Assembly: GCA_020059605.1 (NCBI GenBank)
Contig: JAGVBT010000011.1
Span: 1 to 46,337, forward strand
Reading direction: 5' to 3'
DNA from: Deltaproteobacteria bacterium
Lineage (GTDB): Bacteria; Desulfobacterota; BSN033; UBA1163
DNA length: 46,337 nt
This document shows, one piece after another, positions 31,265 through 39,664 of the stretch. Every line of letters begins with the position of its first letter. Positions within the stretch are counted from its first letter, which is position 1. Below the pieces are notes generated by a model. The model ran no database searches. It saw only the letters and a program-made list of their open reading frames with translations, and had not been told where the DNA came from. A program made the translations under genes and the position numbers.

Positions 31265-32491
31265 ATGCCAAAACAACTGCTCATCATTGCTACCCTGGAT
31301 ACCAAGGGAAGGGAGGCCGCCTATGTCAAGGATTGTGTCCAGGCCCGAGGGGTCCATCCCATTTTAATGGATGTGGGGACCTTGGAAAAACCCCTCGCCC
31401 CTCCTGACATCACTCGAGAGGAAGTGGTCGGGGCTGCGGGATATCGCCCGGAGGAATGGTCTAAGGTGAAAGACCGCTCTGCCGCGATTCAAGCTGTCCA
31501 GGAGGGTGGGGCGCTTCTGGCCAAAGGGCTTTATGGGAAAGGGAAATTAGATGGCGTCTTTGGATTGGGAGGAGGCACAGGCACGTCCATTGTGACCCAT
31601 ATCATGCGATCCCTCCCTTTCGGAATTCCCAAGATGGTCCTCTCCACCGTCGTTTCCCGAGATATCCGGGAATACGTGGGCACCAAAGATATTGTGATGT
31701 TTCATTCCGTGGCTGATCTTTTAGGATCGAATGAATTGATGCGCCATCTCCTTGGGCAGGCGTCCCATGCCATCTGCGGGATGATGGAGAGAGGCAGTAC
31801 CCTGCATAAGGGAAAGCCGATGGTCGCCGTGACGGCCTACGGGATCAATTCCGTTTGTGCCCTGAACGCCGAGCCCCTCCTCCAGGAGAGAGGATATGAG
31901 ATGATTGCTTTTCATGCCAATGGGTGTGGTGGGATGGCCATGGAGGAACTCCTCTCTCAGGGGCTCATCGATGGAGTACTGGATTTTACCACCCATGAAA
32001 TCGCCGATGAGATGTTCGGAGGTTATTGCAGAGGCATTGGACCCACCCGTCTTGAGACTGCGGGAAGCATGGGTATTCCCCATCTGGTCGTTCCGGGTGG
32101 CCTGGATAATGCGGTCTTCAGCCCCTATTACCCCATGCCAGAACAATTGAAAGGAAGAAAAGTTCACCCTCACGATATTCGTTTCTGCGTTCGGTTGGGA
32201 CCGGAGGAGATGAAACAGTTTGCTCAGATCATTGGAATGAAATTGAATAAATCCAAAGGGCCGACCCATGTGCTGATCCCCCTTCAGGGATGGTCCGAGG
32301 CGGACAAACCCGGAACGGCTTTCTTCGACCCCGGGACCAACCAGGTCTTCGTAGAGGAGTTTAGAAAAATCCTACATCCCCATATCCCCATCGAGGAGAT
32401 GGATGTCCACATCAGCGATCCCGCCTTTGCCCGGAGGGCCGTCGAACTCCTGGATGAAATGATTCAAGCAACAGGAACCCAATCGAAGTGA
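31265..32491 (+). CDS. Tm-1-like ATP-binding protein (UPF0261)
   Basis: A 408-residue protein of the UPF0261/Tm-1 family, with the ATP-binding N-terminal domain (LLIIATLDTKGREAAYVKDC, GVFGLGGGTGTSIVTHIM) and a C-terminal domain (VTAYGINSVCAL, FHANGCGGMAMEELLSQGLI, GLDNAVFSPYYPMPEQLKGR, LIPLQGWSEADKPG). The plant Tm-1 protein binds viral replicase; bacterial members are usually next to a PEP-hydrolase-like partner, which is not present here. The role is unknown. GGAAGGGG precedes ATG 31265. Confidence 0.88.
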   Translation: MPKQLLIIATLDTKGREAAYVKDCVQARGVHPILMDVGTLEKPLAPPDITREEVVGAAGYRPEEWSKVKDRSAAIQAVQEGGALLAKGLYGKGKLDGVFGLGGGTGTSIVTHIMRSLPFGIPKMVLSTVVSRDIREYVGTKDIVMFHSVADLLGSNELMRHLLGQASHAICGMMERGSTLHKGKPMVAVTAYGINSVCALNAEPLLQERGYEMIAFHANGCGGMAMEELLSQGLIDGVLDFTTHEIADEMFGGYCRGIGPTRLETAGSMGIPHLVVPGGLDNAVFSPYYPMPEQLKGRKVHPHDIRFCVRLGPEEMKQFAQIIGMKLNKSKGPTHVLIPLQGWSEADKPGTAFFDPGTNQVFVEEFRKILHPHIPIEEMDVHISDPAFARRAVELLDEMIQATGTQSK

Positions 32492-32773
32492 TCCAGGAAT
32501 AAAGTTTCCTGTGAACTCTCATATTCATCTTCGGTTTTTTACTTTTGAGTTTCTCACTGAACGAAATCAAAGAATCGTCTAAATAAACCTCATCCTCGCC
32601 CCACTCCTCGCCTATCAGCGACAGACAATTCATTTTTGTTTCAGAAAAGTTTCTTAAATATTGGCCTGTTAACCGGTTTTTGTTCAGAACAGGTATTCCA
32701 ATAACCCAAAATGGGGATCGGTAACATATAAATCGATTTTTTGGCACACAAAATGCCTTAAAGGTTGTCATAA
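32492..32773. other. AT-rich non-coding stretch
   Basis: No supported gene is seen between the Tm-1-like gene and the COG2865 remnant. A long minus-strand frame exists here but overlaps the end of the Tm-1-like gene and matches no family. No repeat or terminator is clear. Confidence 0.4.
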
Positions 32774-33316
32774 ATTTCTTTTTTTGCTTCCCAACTTTCT
32801 GTCCCGTTCAGAATGTTTGTCGCGGACGAAGCGAACCGGGGACACATCCTATCCGTCGAACACCTGCTTATCGTTCAACACCTTCTGCGGCACCCCGAGA
32901 TCGATACAGCAACCGCTGCCCGGATTAGACAACTGACCGAGCCCGATGCCCGGGAAACTCTGAGCCTGATGGAAACGGAATTCAGGTACATTGAGCGCGG
33001 AGGAACCGGTCGTGGAACTTATTGGACCCTGCGTCATGACCTCCATCGGAAACTCTCCGTGCCCGGTCATCCGGAGCGGGACCGCCGCATCGACTGGGAG
33101 GCGGCCAAGACACGGGTGCTGAGCGTGTTGATGGAAAGGTCCAAGCACGGAGAGGTCGGATTGAGTAATGCCGAAATACGTCAAATAGCCAGAATGGACC
33201 GTTTCCAAGGAATTCGCTTAATGAAGGAACTCATGGCTGAAAACCCGAACATTCAGAAACCAGGGCGAGGCAGGAACGCACGCTATGTCATCTCAACAAA
33301 ACCCAAAAAAATGTGA
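32774..33316 (+). pseudogene. C-terminal remnant of a COG2865 (AlbA_2/RecG-like) ATP-binding regulator
   Basis: The open frame begins after a stop at 32771 and includes ATG 32813. It encodes about 170-180 residues that correspond to the C-terminal winged-helix region of COG2865 proteins: LSVEHLLIVQHLLRHPEID, ATAARIRQLTEPDARETLSL, and a second helix-turn-helix in LSNAEIRQIARMDRFQGIRL, then a Lys-rich end. The N-terminal AlbA_2 (divergent AAA-4) domain, about 250-300 residues, is absent. It may be an expressed DNA-binding fragment or debris. Confidence 0.6.
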
Positions 33317-33340
33317 GGGAAATGTTTCCAACACATTAAA

Positions 33341-33620
33341 AATCACATTTAAGGCGAAAAATGTGATTTATAATGTGAATTGCACATTTGAATCACCATT
33401 GCAAGGCTGTGGACGGGCAGCTCGTTACCGCTACCATAATAGGGAAAATGTATCATGAAATGTATATTGATACATTTAAGCCAAGAAATGTATCAAATAA
33501 ATGTATTTCAGCATTTGACTGACATTTCTCGAGGGAAATGCTCTAAACTTTATCTTGATGTCTATACACGAAGCGTTTAATCTATACACGTGTGTTATGA
33601 ATTCAATACATGTGTATAGA
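33341..33620. repeat. Cluster of short palindromic repeat families
   Basis: Three short-repeat groups follow each other. (1) AATCACATTT at 33341-33350 inverted at 33359-33368, with AATGTG/CACATT at 33372-33388. (2) AAATGTATCA at 33446-33455 and 33486-33495, inverted at 33468-33477, with shorter AAATGTAT at 33458 and 33499. (3) TCTATACACG at 33561-33570 and 33581-33590 (period 20), inverted at 33612-33620, giving a 40-bp imperfect palindrome centred on GAATTC. No gene lies in 33317-33680. Confidence 0.75.
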
Positions 33621-33630
33621 GCCGTGTGTA

Positions 33631-33667
33631 AAACAAAGCAAGTGAACACAGGACACTTGCTTTGTTT
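33631..33667. repeat. Perfect 14-bp inverted repeat upstream of the methylase stub
   Basis: AAACAAAGCAAGTG (33631-33644) and CACTTGCTTTGTTT (33654-33667) are perfect inverted copies with a 9-base loop. They end 13 bases before ATG 33681, leaving TAGGAA as ribosome binding site. This could be an operator or a leader hairpin. Confidence 0.75.
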
Positions 33668-33680
33668 AGCGTAGGAACCC

Positions 33681-34043
33681 ATGGCACGAAAACAACGCAC
33701 AAGGAAAGAAACTAAGGAATTATTCCGGGACCCCTCCGGCCAGTCCCATCTATTTGAGAAATCCTATCAGGAGGAACTGGAGGCAAATGCAAAAAAGCCG
33801 GTCGAATGTCTGGGGATGACCTTTGAGAATGATGAGGCGCGGCGGCAATACTTTCTGGATAAGCTCCGAGAGAAATTAAAGGACCCGGAGTTCCGCAAGA
33901 TCGAGGGATTACCCATCGGCTCGGATGAAGACATCCTGGCCCTATCCGACCTGCCATACTACACCGCCTGCCCCAACATCCCTGGGGCAATGGTTTTCTC
34001 AGACTTACTATTTGCCTTGACCTTAATCGCCTCCTCTTCATAA
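33681..34043 (+). pseudogene. 5' stub of a DNA (adenine) methylase
   Basis: About 101 codons match the N-terminus of a large site-specific DNA methylase family: HLFEKSYQEELEANAKKPVE, CLGMTFENDEARRQYFLDKL, GSDEDILALSD and YYTACPN. In the family the catalytic motif reads DPPYYTACPNPF; here it is DLPYY, and after CPN the frame runs into unrelated sequence and stops at 34043. The S-adenosylmethionine-binding and target-recognition parts are missing. It is inactive. Confidence 0.7.
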
Positions 34044-34110
34044 TGACATTCTTTTAGAGGAGATGTTTGATGATTGTCTTAAGATAATTGCCATAATATT
34101 ATTTTTTTGG

Positions 34111-34330
34111 TATAACCCCAATTGAGCGAAAAAGAACGTCCCCTTTCTAATAACGATTTTGTTCAATAATGGTTCTCTGTATTAACCTGTTTGTTTCTTA
34201 TCTCATCTCCTTCCCCCTTATGGTGGGGGAAGGGAAGGATGGGGGTGGACGTCGAGGACCTTTCCCCCACACCTGAATCCTCCCCCACTGTGGGGGGGCA
34301 GAACTGTTTTTTTCACTCAATTGGGGTATA
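34111..34330. mobile_element. MITE-like element with about 20-bp terminal inverted repeats
   Basis: The left end TATAACCCCAATTGAGCGAA and the complement of the right end TATACCCCAATTGAGTGAAA match over about 20 bases with one gap and few mismatches. The 220-base element encodes nothing. Inside are C/G-rich mini-palindromes (CTTCCCCC / GGGGGAAG near 34210-34235, CCCCCACTGTGGGGG near 34283). TA at both outer ends could be a target duplication. No transposase is nearby. Confidence 0.6.
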
Positions 34331-34424
34331 AATAATTCGACTTCAGGGGTTAATTGGGTGGGGCAAACATAAAAAACAGGGCTCGGGTGTCGATTCTCTA
34401 ATTCACAACAACAGGGAATAACCG

Positions 34425-35087
34425 ATGGACATTCTGCTCACATTCACTGGATTTCACGATCCCTATTCCAAGGGACTGATTGATCAAGAAGAGCAGCCTG
34501 GTCCGATTCTCTCCCTTCTCTCTATTCATGCGTTTGACTTGATCTATCTTTTTGATACACCCAGCACCCATAAAATCACTCAAGAGACAAAAAAAGCCAT
34601 CTCTAAACTGCATTGTAATACCGAAGTTAACATTTTGGAAATCAGCCTCGACGATCCCACGGATTACAATAGAATATTTGAAGGCCTCAAGGGTCATATT
34701 CAACAGATTTTGAGCAAGTTTTCGGGCTCTAATTTCTATATTGCTGTGGCTTCGGGGACCCCACAAATGCATGCTTGCTGGGTTCTCATGGCAGCAGCCG
34801 GGGAGATCCCGGCGCGGATCCTTCATGTTCGTCCACCCCAGTTTGTAACTAAAGATCGTCCCCTTGTTAGTGAAGTAAATTTGACCTCTCGCGAGTTCCC
34901 ATCCGTGAGGTTCGAAATCGGATCCATTTCCCCCGTTGAAGAGGTGGAGGTTGATATCGACTCTGCAAGAATCCAACTTGGCATCGTAGGCGATCACCCG
35001 GCCATGAAGCATGCATTGGAAATGGGTGCGATGCTGGCCCCGTCACAGTCTCCGATTCTCATTTTTGGAGAAACCGGCACCGGTCAA
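34425..35087 (+). pseudogene. CARF-domain sigma-54 activator (RtcR-like), truncated in the Walker A motif
   Basis: About 220 codons remain. Residues 1-180 are an RtcR-type CARF domain (MDILLTFTGFHDPY, LSLLSIHAFDLIYLFDT, FYIAVASGTPQMHACWVLMA). Then comes the start of a sigma-54 AAA+ module (LGIVGDHPAMKHALEM, SPILIFGETGTG). In intact proteins GETGTGKE continues; here the frame leaves homology at about 35087 and enters the rplQ terminator. RtcR regulates RNA repair (rtcBA). No rtc genes are in the window. AGGGAATAACCG before the ATG is an acceptable ribosome binding site. Confidence 0.75.
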
Positions 35088-35105
35088 GTTTTAAGAATAA
35101 AAACA

Positions 35106-35144
35106 GTAATAAAAAAGGCCCGTTGCTTTTGGGGCGACGGGCCT
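35106..35144 (-). terminator. Rho-independent terminator of the ribosomal-protein operon
   Basis: On the minus strand AGGCCCGT (35144-35137) pairs with ACGGGCCT (35123-35116) and is followed by a T-rich run (complement of 35106-35115). It lies 8 bases after rplQ ends. Confidence 0.9.
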
Positions 35145-35151
35145 CTGGTTT

Positions 35152-35694
35152 TCATTCTTCTTCTTTGGCTTTTTTCTTCGGTTTCTCTTTCTTTTCCTTG
35201 GCCGCCCCCTTTTCCTCTTGCTTCGCTTTTTTCTCTTTTTCTTTTCCCTCGGTTTTCTTTTCCTTTTTCTTGGGCGTCACCTTTCCAAGGACTTCTTTCG
35301 CCTTCTCCATGGTCGTCTTTTTCTTCTCTTCCGCGTGGGCATAGGTGACCAGTTCCACGAGGGAGAGGGGAGCCGCGTCTCCCTGGCGCCATCCCATTTT
35401 ATAGATCCGGGTGTATCCGCCTTCCCGGTCCTTCATCTTCGGGGCGATCTCTTCAAAGAGTTTCTTCACCAGGGTTTCATTACGAAGGCGGGCGAATGCC
35501 TGCCTCCGGGCATGGAGGGTATTTTTTTTTGCGAGAGTGATGATCTTATCAGCCCACACCCGAAGTTCTTTGCCTTTGGCAAGGGTGGTCCTGACGCGCT
35601 CATGCTGAAGCAGCGAGACGAGCATGTTCCTGAACATCAGCTCCCGGTGCTTCGTATGCCGACTTAATTTTCTACCTGCAACTCGATGCCTCAT
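35152..35694 (-). CDS. rplQ: 50S ribosomal protein L17 (bL17) with long charged tail
   Basis: Residues 1-120 are a normal L17 ([60 protein letters not shown]). From about residue 121 a tail of some 60 residues consists mostly of Lys and Glu ([20 protein letters not shown] and similar). Common L17 is about 120-130 residues. The tail is probably disordered. It is the last gene of the operon, 9 bases after rpoA. Confidence 0.95.
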   Translation of the reverse strand: MRHRVAGRKLSRHTKHRELMFRNMLVSLLQHERVRTTLAKGKELRVWADKIITLAKKNTLHARRQAFARLRNETLVKKLFEEIAPKMKDREGGYTRIYKMGWRQGDAAPLSLVELVTYAHAEEKKKTTMEKAKEVLGKVTPKKKEKKTEGKEKEKKAKQEEKGAAKEKKEKPKKKAKEEE

Positions 35695-35703
35695 CCTTTT
35701 CTC

Positions 35704-36732
35704 CTATCCCGTTGCTTCTGATTCCGTCTCTTCTTCCACTTCGGCCTTTTTGTGGGGCCAGCTGTCCAATCTCATCCCCAGGCCGAGCCCCATCTCCGTC
35801 AGGATTTCTTTGATCTCGTTGAGGGATTTCCGGCCAAAGTTTTTGGTGGCGAGAATCTCCGCCTCCGTCTTCTGGACGAGATCTCCAATGAGCCGGATGT
35901 CGGCATGTTTCAAACAATTGGCCGACCGGACGGAAAGCTCCAATTCATCCACGCTCCGGAAGAGGTTGTCATTCAACTTATCCATGTCTCCCTGATGCTC
36001 CGGAACCGTCATCTCCTCCTCTTCCCCTTCTTCAAACGTGATGAAGATGGAGAGTTGATCCTTCAGGATCTTGGCGGCATGGGCGACGGCCTCCTCCGGA
36101 TTGAGGCTTCCATCCGTCCAGACCTCCATGGTGAGTTTGTCATAGTCGGTGATCTGGCCAACCCTGGCATTGGTCACCGTGTAGTTCACCTTCTTGATCG
36201 GAGAGAAGATGGCATCCAGGGGGATGGTCCCGATGGGCTGCGTGTCATCCCTGTTTCGCTCTGCTGGCACATATCCCCTGCCCATCTTGACCACCATCTC
36301 CATCGAGAGTTTGGCATCCCTGGAAAGGGTGGCAACGTGGTGATCGGTGTTGAGAATTTCCACGGCATCGCCCGTGAGGATATCGCCTGCCTTTAAGGCC
36401 CTGGGACCCTCGGCCTTGACACGAATCGTCTTCGGTCCCTCCGTATGGAGTTTGAGCCTCACCTCTTTGAGATTTAGGATGATCTCCGTGACATCTTCTT
36501 TCACGCCCGGGATCGTCGAAAATTCATGGAGCACCCCGTCAATTTTTACCGATGTGAGGGCAGCCCCCTGCAACGAAGAAAGAAGGATCCGGCGGAGAGA
36601 GTTTCCGATGGTGATTCCGAAACCCCTCTCAAAAGGCTCCGCCGTGAACTTTCCGTAGAAGGGGGTTAAGGTTTCTTTTTCTGCTTCCAACCGTTTCGGC
36701 CGAATAAGGTCTTTCCAACTTTTTTGAACCAT
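35704..36732 (-). CDS. rpoA: RNA polymerase alpha subunit
   Basis: A 342-residue alpha subunit with the N-terminal assembly domain ([33 protein letters not shown]) and the C-terminal domain that contacts UP elements and activators ([34 protein letters not shown]). It lies between rpsD and rplQ, its usual place. Confidence 0.98.
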   Translation of the reverse strand: MVQKSWKDLIRPKRLEAEKETLTPFYGKFTAEPFERGFGITIGNSLRRILLSSLQGAALTSVKIDGVLHEFSTIPGVKEDVTEIILNLKEVRLKLHTEGPKTIRVKAEGPRALKAGDILTGDAVEILNTDHHVATLSRDAKLSMEMVVKMGRGYVPAERNRDDTQPIGTIPLDAIFSPIKKVNYTVTNARVGQITDYDKLTMEVWTDGSLNPEEAVAHAAKILKDQLSIFITFEEGEEEEMTVPEHQGDMDKLNDNLFRSVDELELSVRSANCLKHADIRLIGDLVQKTEAEILATKNFGRKSLNEIKEILTEMGLGLGMRLDSWPHKKAEVEEETESEATG

Positions 36733-36766
36733 ATTGCCTCCCTTTTCTGAAAGGGTTGATAAAGAG

Positions 36767-37393
36767 TTACTTTGAATACAATTCGACGATCAATTTCTCT
36801 TGAATGGGAAGGGTGATATCCTCCCGGAGAGGCTGGCCCTTCACGCTTCCCTTCATTTGGTCTTTATCCAGATCCAGCCACTGAGGGACTCCCCGCCTTG
36901 CCACTCCCTCCAGGGATTCCTGGATACGGATAACCTTCTTGCTCTTCTCGCGAACCGAGATGACATCCCCCGGCTTCACGAGAAAGGAGGGAATGTTGAC
37001 CCTGGACTGATTGACCAGGAAGTGGTTATGCCGGACCAACTGACGGGCTTCATTTCTTGAATTGGCAAACCCAAGCCGATAGACCGCATTGTCCAAGCGA
37101 CGCTCCAGAAGCTGGAGAAGAACTTCCCCGGTAATTCCTTTTCGTCGGTCCGCTTCTTTGAAGGTGTTCCGGAACTGGTTTTCCAAGAGTCCATACAGTC
37201 GTTTGACCTTCTGTTTCTCCCTTAACTGGGCCCCATAGTCCGAAGTCTTTTTCCGGCCCTGGCCATGTTGTCCCGGCGGATAGCCCCTTCGATCGAAAGC
37301 GCACTTTTCCGTATAACACCGCTCCCCTTTAAGAAAGAGCTTCATGTTTTCTCTTCGGCAGAATCGACAAACGGATTTCGTGTTTCTTGCCAA
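36767..37393 (-). CDS. rpsD: 30S ribosomal protein S4 (uS4)
   Basis: A 208-residue S4 starting at TTG 37393 (reading [16 protein letters not shown]) with AGGAGGG 6 bases upstream; a longer frame upstream is not family-like. Cys9, Cys12, Cys26 and Cys31 form the zinc-binding (C+) N-terminus. The S4 RNA-binding domain has [21 protein letters not shown]4 starts small-subunit assembly and can autoregulate the alpha operon. Confidence 0.96.
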   Translation of the reverse strand: MARNTKSVCRFCRRENMKLFLKGERCYTEKCAFDRRGYPPGQHGQGRKKTSDYGAQLREKQKVKRLYGLLENQFRNTFKEADRRKGITGEVLLQLLERRLDNAVYRLGFANSRNEARQLVRHNHFLVNQSRVNIPSFLVKPGDVISVREKSKKVIRIQESLEGVARRGVPQWLDLDKDQMKGSVKGQPLREDITLPIQEKLIVELYSK

Positions 37394-37482
37394 TGCATAC
37401 CCTCCTAATTTAAATTTGATTACAGCGATGTTAAAAAAATCTGCGTAATCTCCTTTCAAAATCTGTGTAATCAGGCGCGGCT

Positions 37483-37872
37483 TTAGACGCGTCTCCGTTT
37501 TGGGGGACGGCATCCGTTATGGGGGATGGGGGTGACATCTTTGATCACGTGGACCTTGAGGCCCGCTGCCTGGAGCGACCGGAGCGCCGATTCCCTCCCG
37601 GCCCCGGGGCCCTTCACATAGACGTCGATGGTCCGAACGCCGTGCTCCATGGCCTTCTTGGCCGCATCCTCCGCCGCCATCTGGGCGGCAAAGGGAGTGC
37701 TTTTGCGGGAGCCCTTGAAGCCCTGTATCCCCGCACTCGACCAGCAAATCACCTTCCCCTCATAGTCCGTGATGGTGATGATCGTGTTGTTAAATGTCGC
37801 CTGAATGTGGGCAATGCCCGACTGGATATTCTTCTTGATCTTTTTTTTCTTTGTCCCCGGCCCGGTGGCCAT
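37483..37872 (-). CDS. rpsK: 30S ribosomal protein S11 (uS11)
   Basis: A 129-residue S11 with [25 protein letters not shown]-like [20 protein letters not shown], and the end [18 protein letters not shown]. The ribosome binding site AAAGGAGG belongs to an 18-bp block shared with the Sec-peroxiredoxin leader. Confidence 0.98.
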   Translation of the reverse strand: MATGPGTKKKKIKKNIQSGIAHIQATFNNTIITITDYEGKVICWSSAGIQGFKGSRKSTPFAAQMAAEDAAKKAMEHGVRTIDVYVKGPGAGRESALRSLQAAGLKVHVIKDVTPIPHNGCRPPKRRRV

Positions 37873-37875
37873 AGC

Positions 37876-37979
37876 GCCTCCTTTACCCCGTTAGAAATAA
37901 CGTATCTTCATTCACAGTGAATCCACTTCATCAAAGGCCGATTCCATGCTGAAGCCCCGTTCCACTTTGCTAACGGGGT
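37876..37979. repeat. Second copy of the CCCCGTTAG palindrome, before rpsK
   Basis: Bases 37876-37893 equal the complement of CTAACGGGGTAAAGGAGG, identical to 4151-4168 before the peroxiredoxin. The opposite arm (ACTTTGCTAACGGGGT, 37964-37979) lies 66 bases away, so the same palindrome has a long loop here; 37955-37961 with 37972-37978 gives a smaller inner hairpin. The repeat fills the unusual 118-base gap between rpsM and rpsK. Confidence 0.8.
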
Positions 37980-37990
37980 TTCTCTGACGG

Positions 37991-38365
37991 TTACTTTTCT
38001 TTTTTCTTTCCCATGACGGCCCGGCGAGGACCTTTCCGCGTCCTCGCATTGGTATGGGTTCTCTGGCCATGAACGGGAAGTGAGCGGCGATGGCGAAGCC
38101 CCCGGTAGGAGCCGATATCCATCAAACGCTTGATGTGGGTCGCCACTTCCCTTCGAAGGTCTCCTTCCACCTTGCATTCCTGGTCGATGGTGTCCCGGAT
38201 GCGGACGACCTCCGATTCCGTCAACTTGTTGACCTTGGTGTCGCGGTTGACGCTGGCCTTTTCAAGAATCTTGTTGGCCGATGGCCTTCCAATCCCAAGA
38301 ATGTAAGTGAGGGCGACCTCCACCCGTTTATCCTTTGGAAGATCAACCCCTGCAATGCGCGCCAT
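37991..38365 (-). CDS. rpsM: 30S ribosomal protein S13 (uS13)
   Basis: A 124-residue S13: [57 protein letters not shown] and a basic end. It contacts the P-site tRNA and the subunit bridge. AAGGAG precedes the ATG. Confidence 0.98.
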   Translation of the reverse strand: MARIAGVDLPKDKRVEVALTYILGIGRPSANKILEKASVNRDTKVNKLTESEVVRIRDTIDQECKVEGDLRREVATHIKRLMDIGSYRGLRHRRSLPVHGQRTHTNARTRKGPRRAVMGKKKEK

Positions 38366-38438
38366 ATCTTTCTCCTTAGCTTAATGAGCAGTTAGAATGG
38401 GTTAATCAATTGTCCCCAATCATCCGGCCATCTATCAA

Positions 38439-38584
38439 TCCCCAATCACCAAATTCCAAGCTCCAAATAAATTCCAATGACCCAATGTTCGAATAACCAA
38501 ACGAATTAGACTTATCTTTTCTAAATTTCGGCCATTGGGATTTTGGTGATTATTTGATTATTGGCGCTTGGATATTGGTGATTC
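38439..38584. repeat. Intergenic imperfect palindrome, copy 2
   Basis: Arms AATCACCAAATTCCAAGCTC and GCGCTTGGATATTGGTGATT face each other and extend inward (CCAATGACC / GGCCATTGGG). It lies between rpmJ and rpsM and is related to the elements at 30812-30938 and 43115-43262. Confidence 0.7.
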
Positions 38585-38588
38585 CCCT

Positions 38589-38702
38589 TTAGCCTTGCCG
38601 TTGTTTATGTTTCGGGTTTTCACAGATGACCCGGATCACACGCTTTCGCTTCACGATCTTACACTTATCGCAGATTTTTTTTACCGAGGCTCTGACTTTC
38701 AC
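38589..38702 (-). CDS. rpmJ: 50S ribosomal protein L36 (bL36), zinc type
   Basis: A 37-residue protein from GTG 38702: [20 protein letters not shown] and on to [14 protein letters not shown]. Cys11, Cys14, Cys27 and His32 bind zinc (C+ form). It starts 4 bases after infA ends. Confidence 0.96.
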   Translation of the reverse strand: MKVRASVKKICDKCKIVKRKRVIRVICENPKHKQRQG

Positions 38703-38706
38703 GGTC

Positions 38707-38928
38707 TTATTTCTCCCGGAATATGATTCTCCCGCGGGAAAGGTCATAGGGTGAGAGTTCCACCGTCACCTTATCCCCGGGAAGGATTTTGATGAAATGC
38801 ATCCTCATCTTTCCAGAAATATGGGCAAGCACTCTATGCCCGTTTTCCAGCTCCACCCGGAACATGGCGTTCGGAAGGGTCTCTAAAACTTTTCCCTCCA
38901 CTTGGATCGCCTCTTCCTTTGGCATCAA
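38707..38928 (-). CDS. infA: Translation initiation factor IF-1
   Basis: A 73-residue OB-fold protein with the IF-1 pattern [39 protein letters not shown] and [15 protein letters not shown]. It lies between adk and rpmJ; in most genomes of this operon type map stands between adk and infA, but here only 18 bases separate them. Confidence 0.97.
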   Translation of the reverse strand: MMPKEEAIQVEGKVLETLPNAMFRVELENGHRVLAHISGKMRMHFIKILPGDKVTVELSPYDLSRGRIIFREK

Positions 38929-38946
38929 TCGACTCCGTTTGACTTC

Positions 38947-39600
38947 TCAGATAGGTTTCGTGTCCAGGACACGAAGGATCTGGCTAAAAATTTGATTCTG
39001 TCCCCCCACTCCCTGAACCGAGCGAAGGAGCTTCTTAAGATCGTAATACCGGATAAGGGGAGAGGTTTGTTTTTCATACTCTTTTAGCCGCGTTCGAATC
39101 GTTTCCTCCCTGTCATCCTCCCTCTGATAGAGGGCCCCCCCGCAGCGGTCACAGGCGCCTTCCTTTGCCGGGGGATGAAAAGCGATGTGAAACATGGCGC
39201 CGCAGTTTTTGCAGGTCCTCCGGCCGGTCAGTCGCCGCACCAGTTCCTCGGGATCGACTTCGATGTTGATGACATGGTCCACCGACCTTCCGATTTTGTC
39301 GAGGATCGCCTGAAGGGCTTCGGCCTGAGGGGTTGTTCTCGGGAATCCGTCGAGAACAAAACCGGCATTGCAATCCGGCGCCCTCAGCCGTTGGTCAATG
39401 ATCCCGATGACCACTTCATCCGGAACAAGCTCCCCTTTCTCCATATGGGTCTTGGCTTGTTTCCCCAGGGGGGTTCCGTTCTTGACCGCCGACCTGAGGA
39501 TATCGCCCGTGGAGATTTGAGGGATATGATACCGCTCCACGATCATCTGTGCCTGCGTGCCTTTTCCAGCCCCCGGAGGACCCAACAAAATCAGATTCAT
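38947..39600 (-). CDS. adk: Adenylate kinase, zinc LID type
   Basis: A 217-residue kinase converting ATP and AMP to 2 ADP. The P-loop GPPGAGKGTQ, the AMP site (STGDILRSA) and the LID with CKNCG and CDRCGG are seen; the four Cys show the zinc-stabilised LID. GAGG lies 7 bases before the ATG. Confidence 0.98.
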   Translation of the reverse strand: MNLILLGPPGAGKGTQAQMIVERYHIPQISTGDILRSAVKNGTPLGKQAKTHMEKGELVPDEVVIGIIDQRLRAPDCNAGFVLDGFPRTTPQAEALQAILDKIGRSVDHVINIEVDPEELVRRLTGRRTCKNCGAMFHIAFHPPAKEGACDRCGGALYQREDDREETIRTRLKEYEKQTSPLIRYYDLKKLLRSVQGVGGQNQIFSQILRVLDTKPI

Positions 39601-39625
39601 TCAAAAACCTCATTATTCTAATGAC

Positions 39626-39651
39626 CAATGATCAATGGGCATTGATCATTG
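39626..39651. repeat. Perfect 12-bp palindrome between adk and secY
   Basis: CAATGATCAATG (39626-39637) and CATTGATCATTG (39640-39651) are perfect inverted copies around GG. The element fills most of the 64-base gap and has no T tract. Confidence 0.75.
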
Positions 39652-39664
39652 TCAATTGAAGATT

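Noticed and set aside
32412..32771. Minus-strand frame of 119 codons between the Tm-1-like gene and the COG2865 remnant
   Set aside because: It overlaps the conserved end of the Tm-1-like gene, has no ribosome binding site of note and matches no family.
35088..35348. Continuation of the CARF regulator frame into the rplQ region
   Set aside because: After the Walker A fragment the peptide is low-complexity antisense of the Lys/Glu-rich rplQ tail and has no AAA+ similarity.
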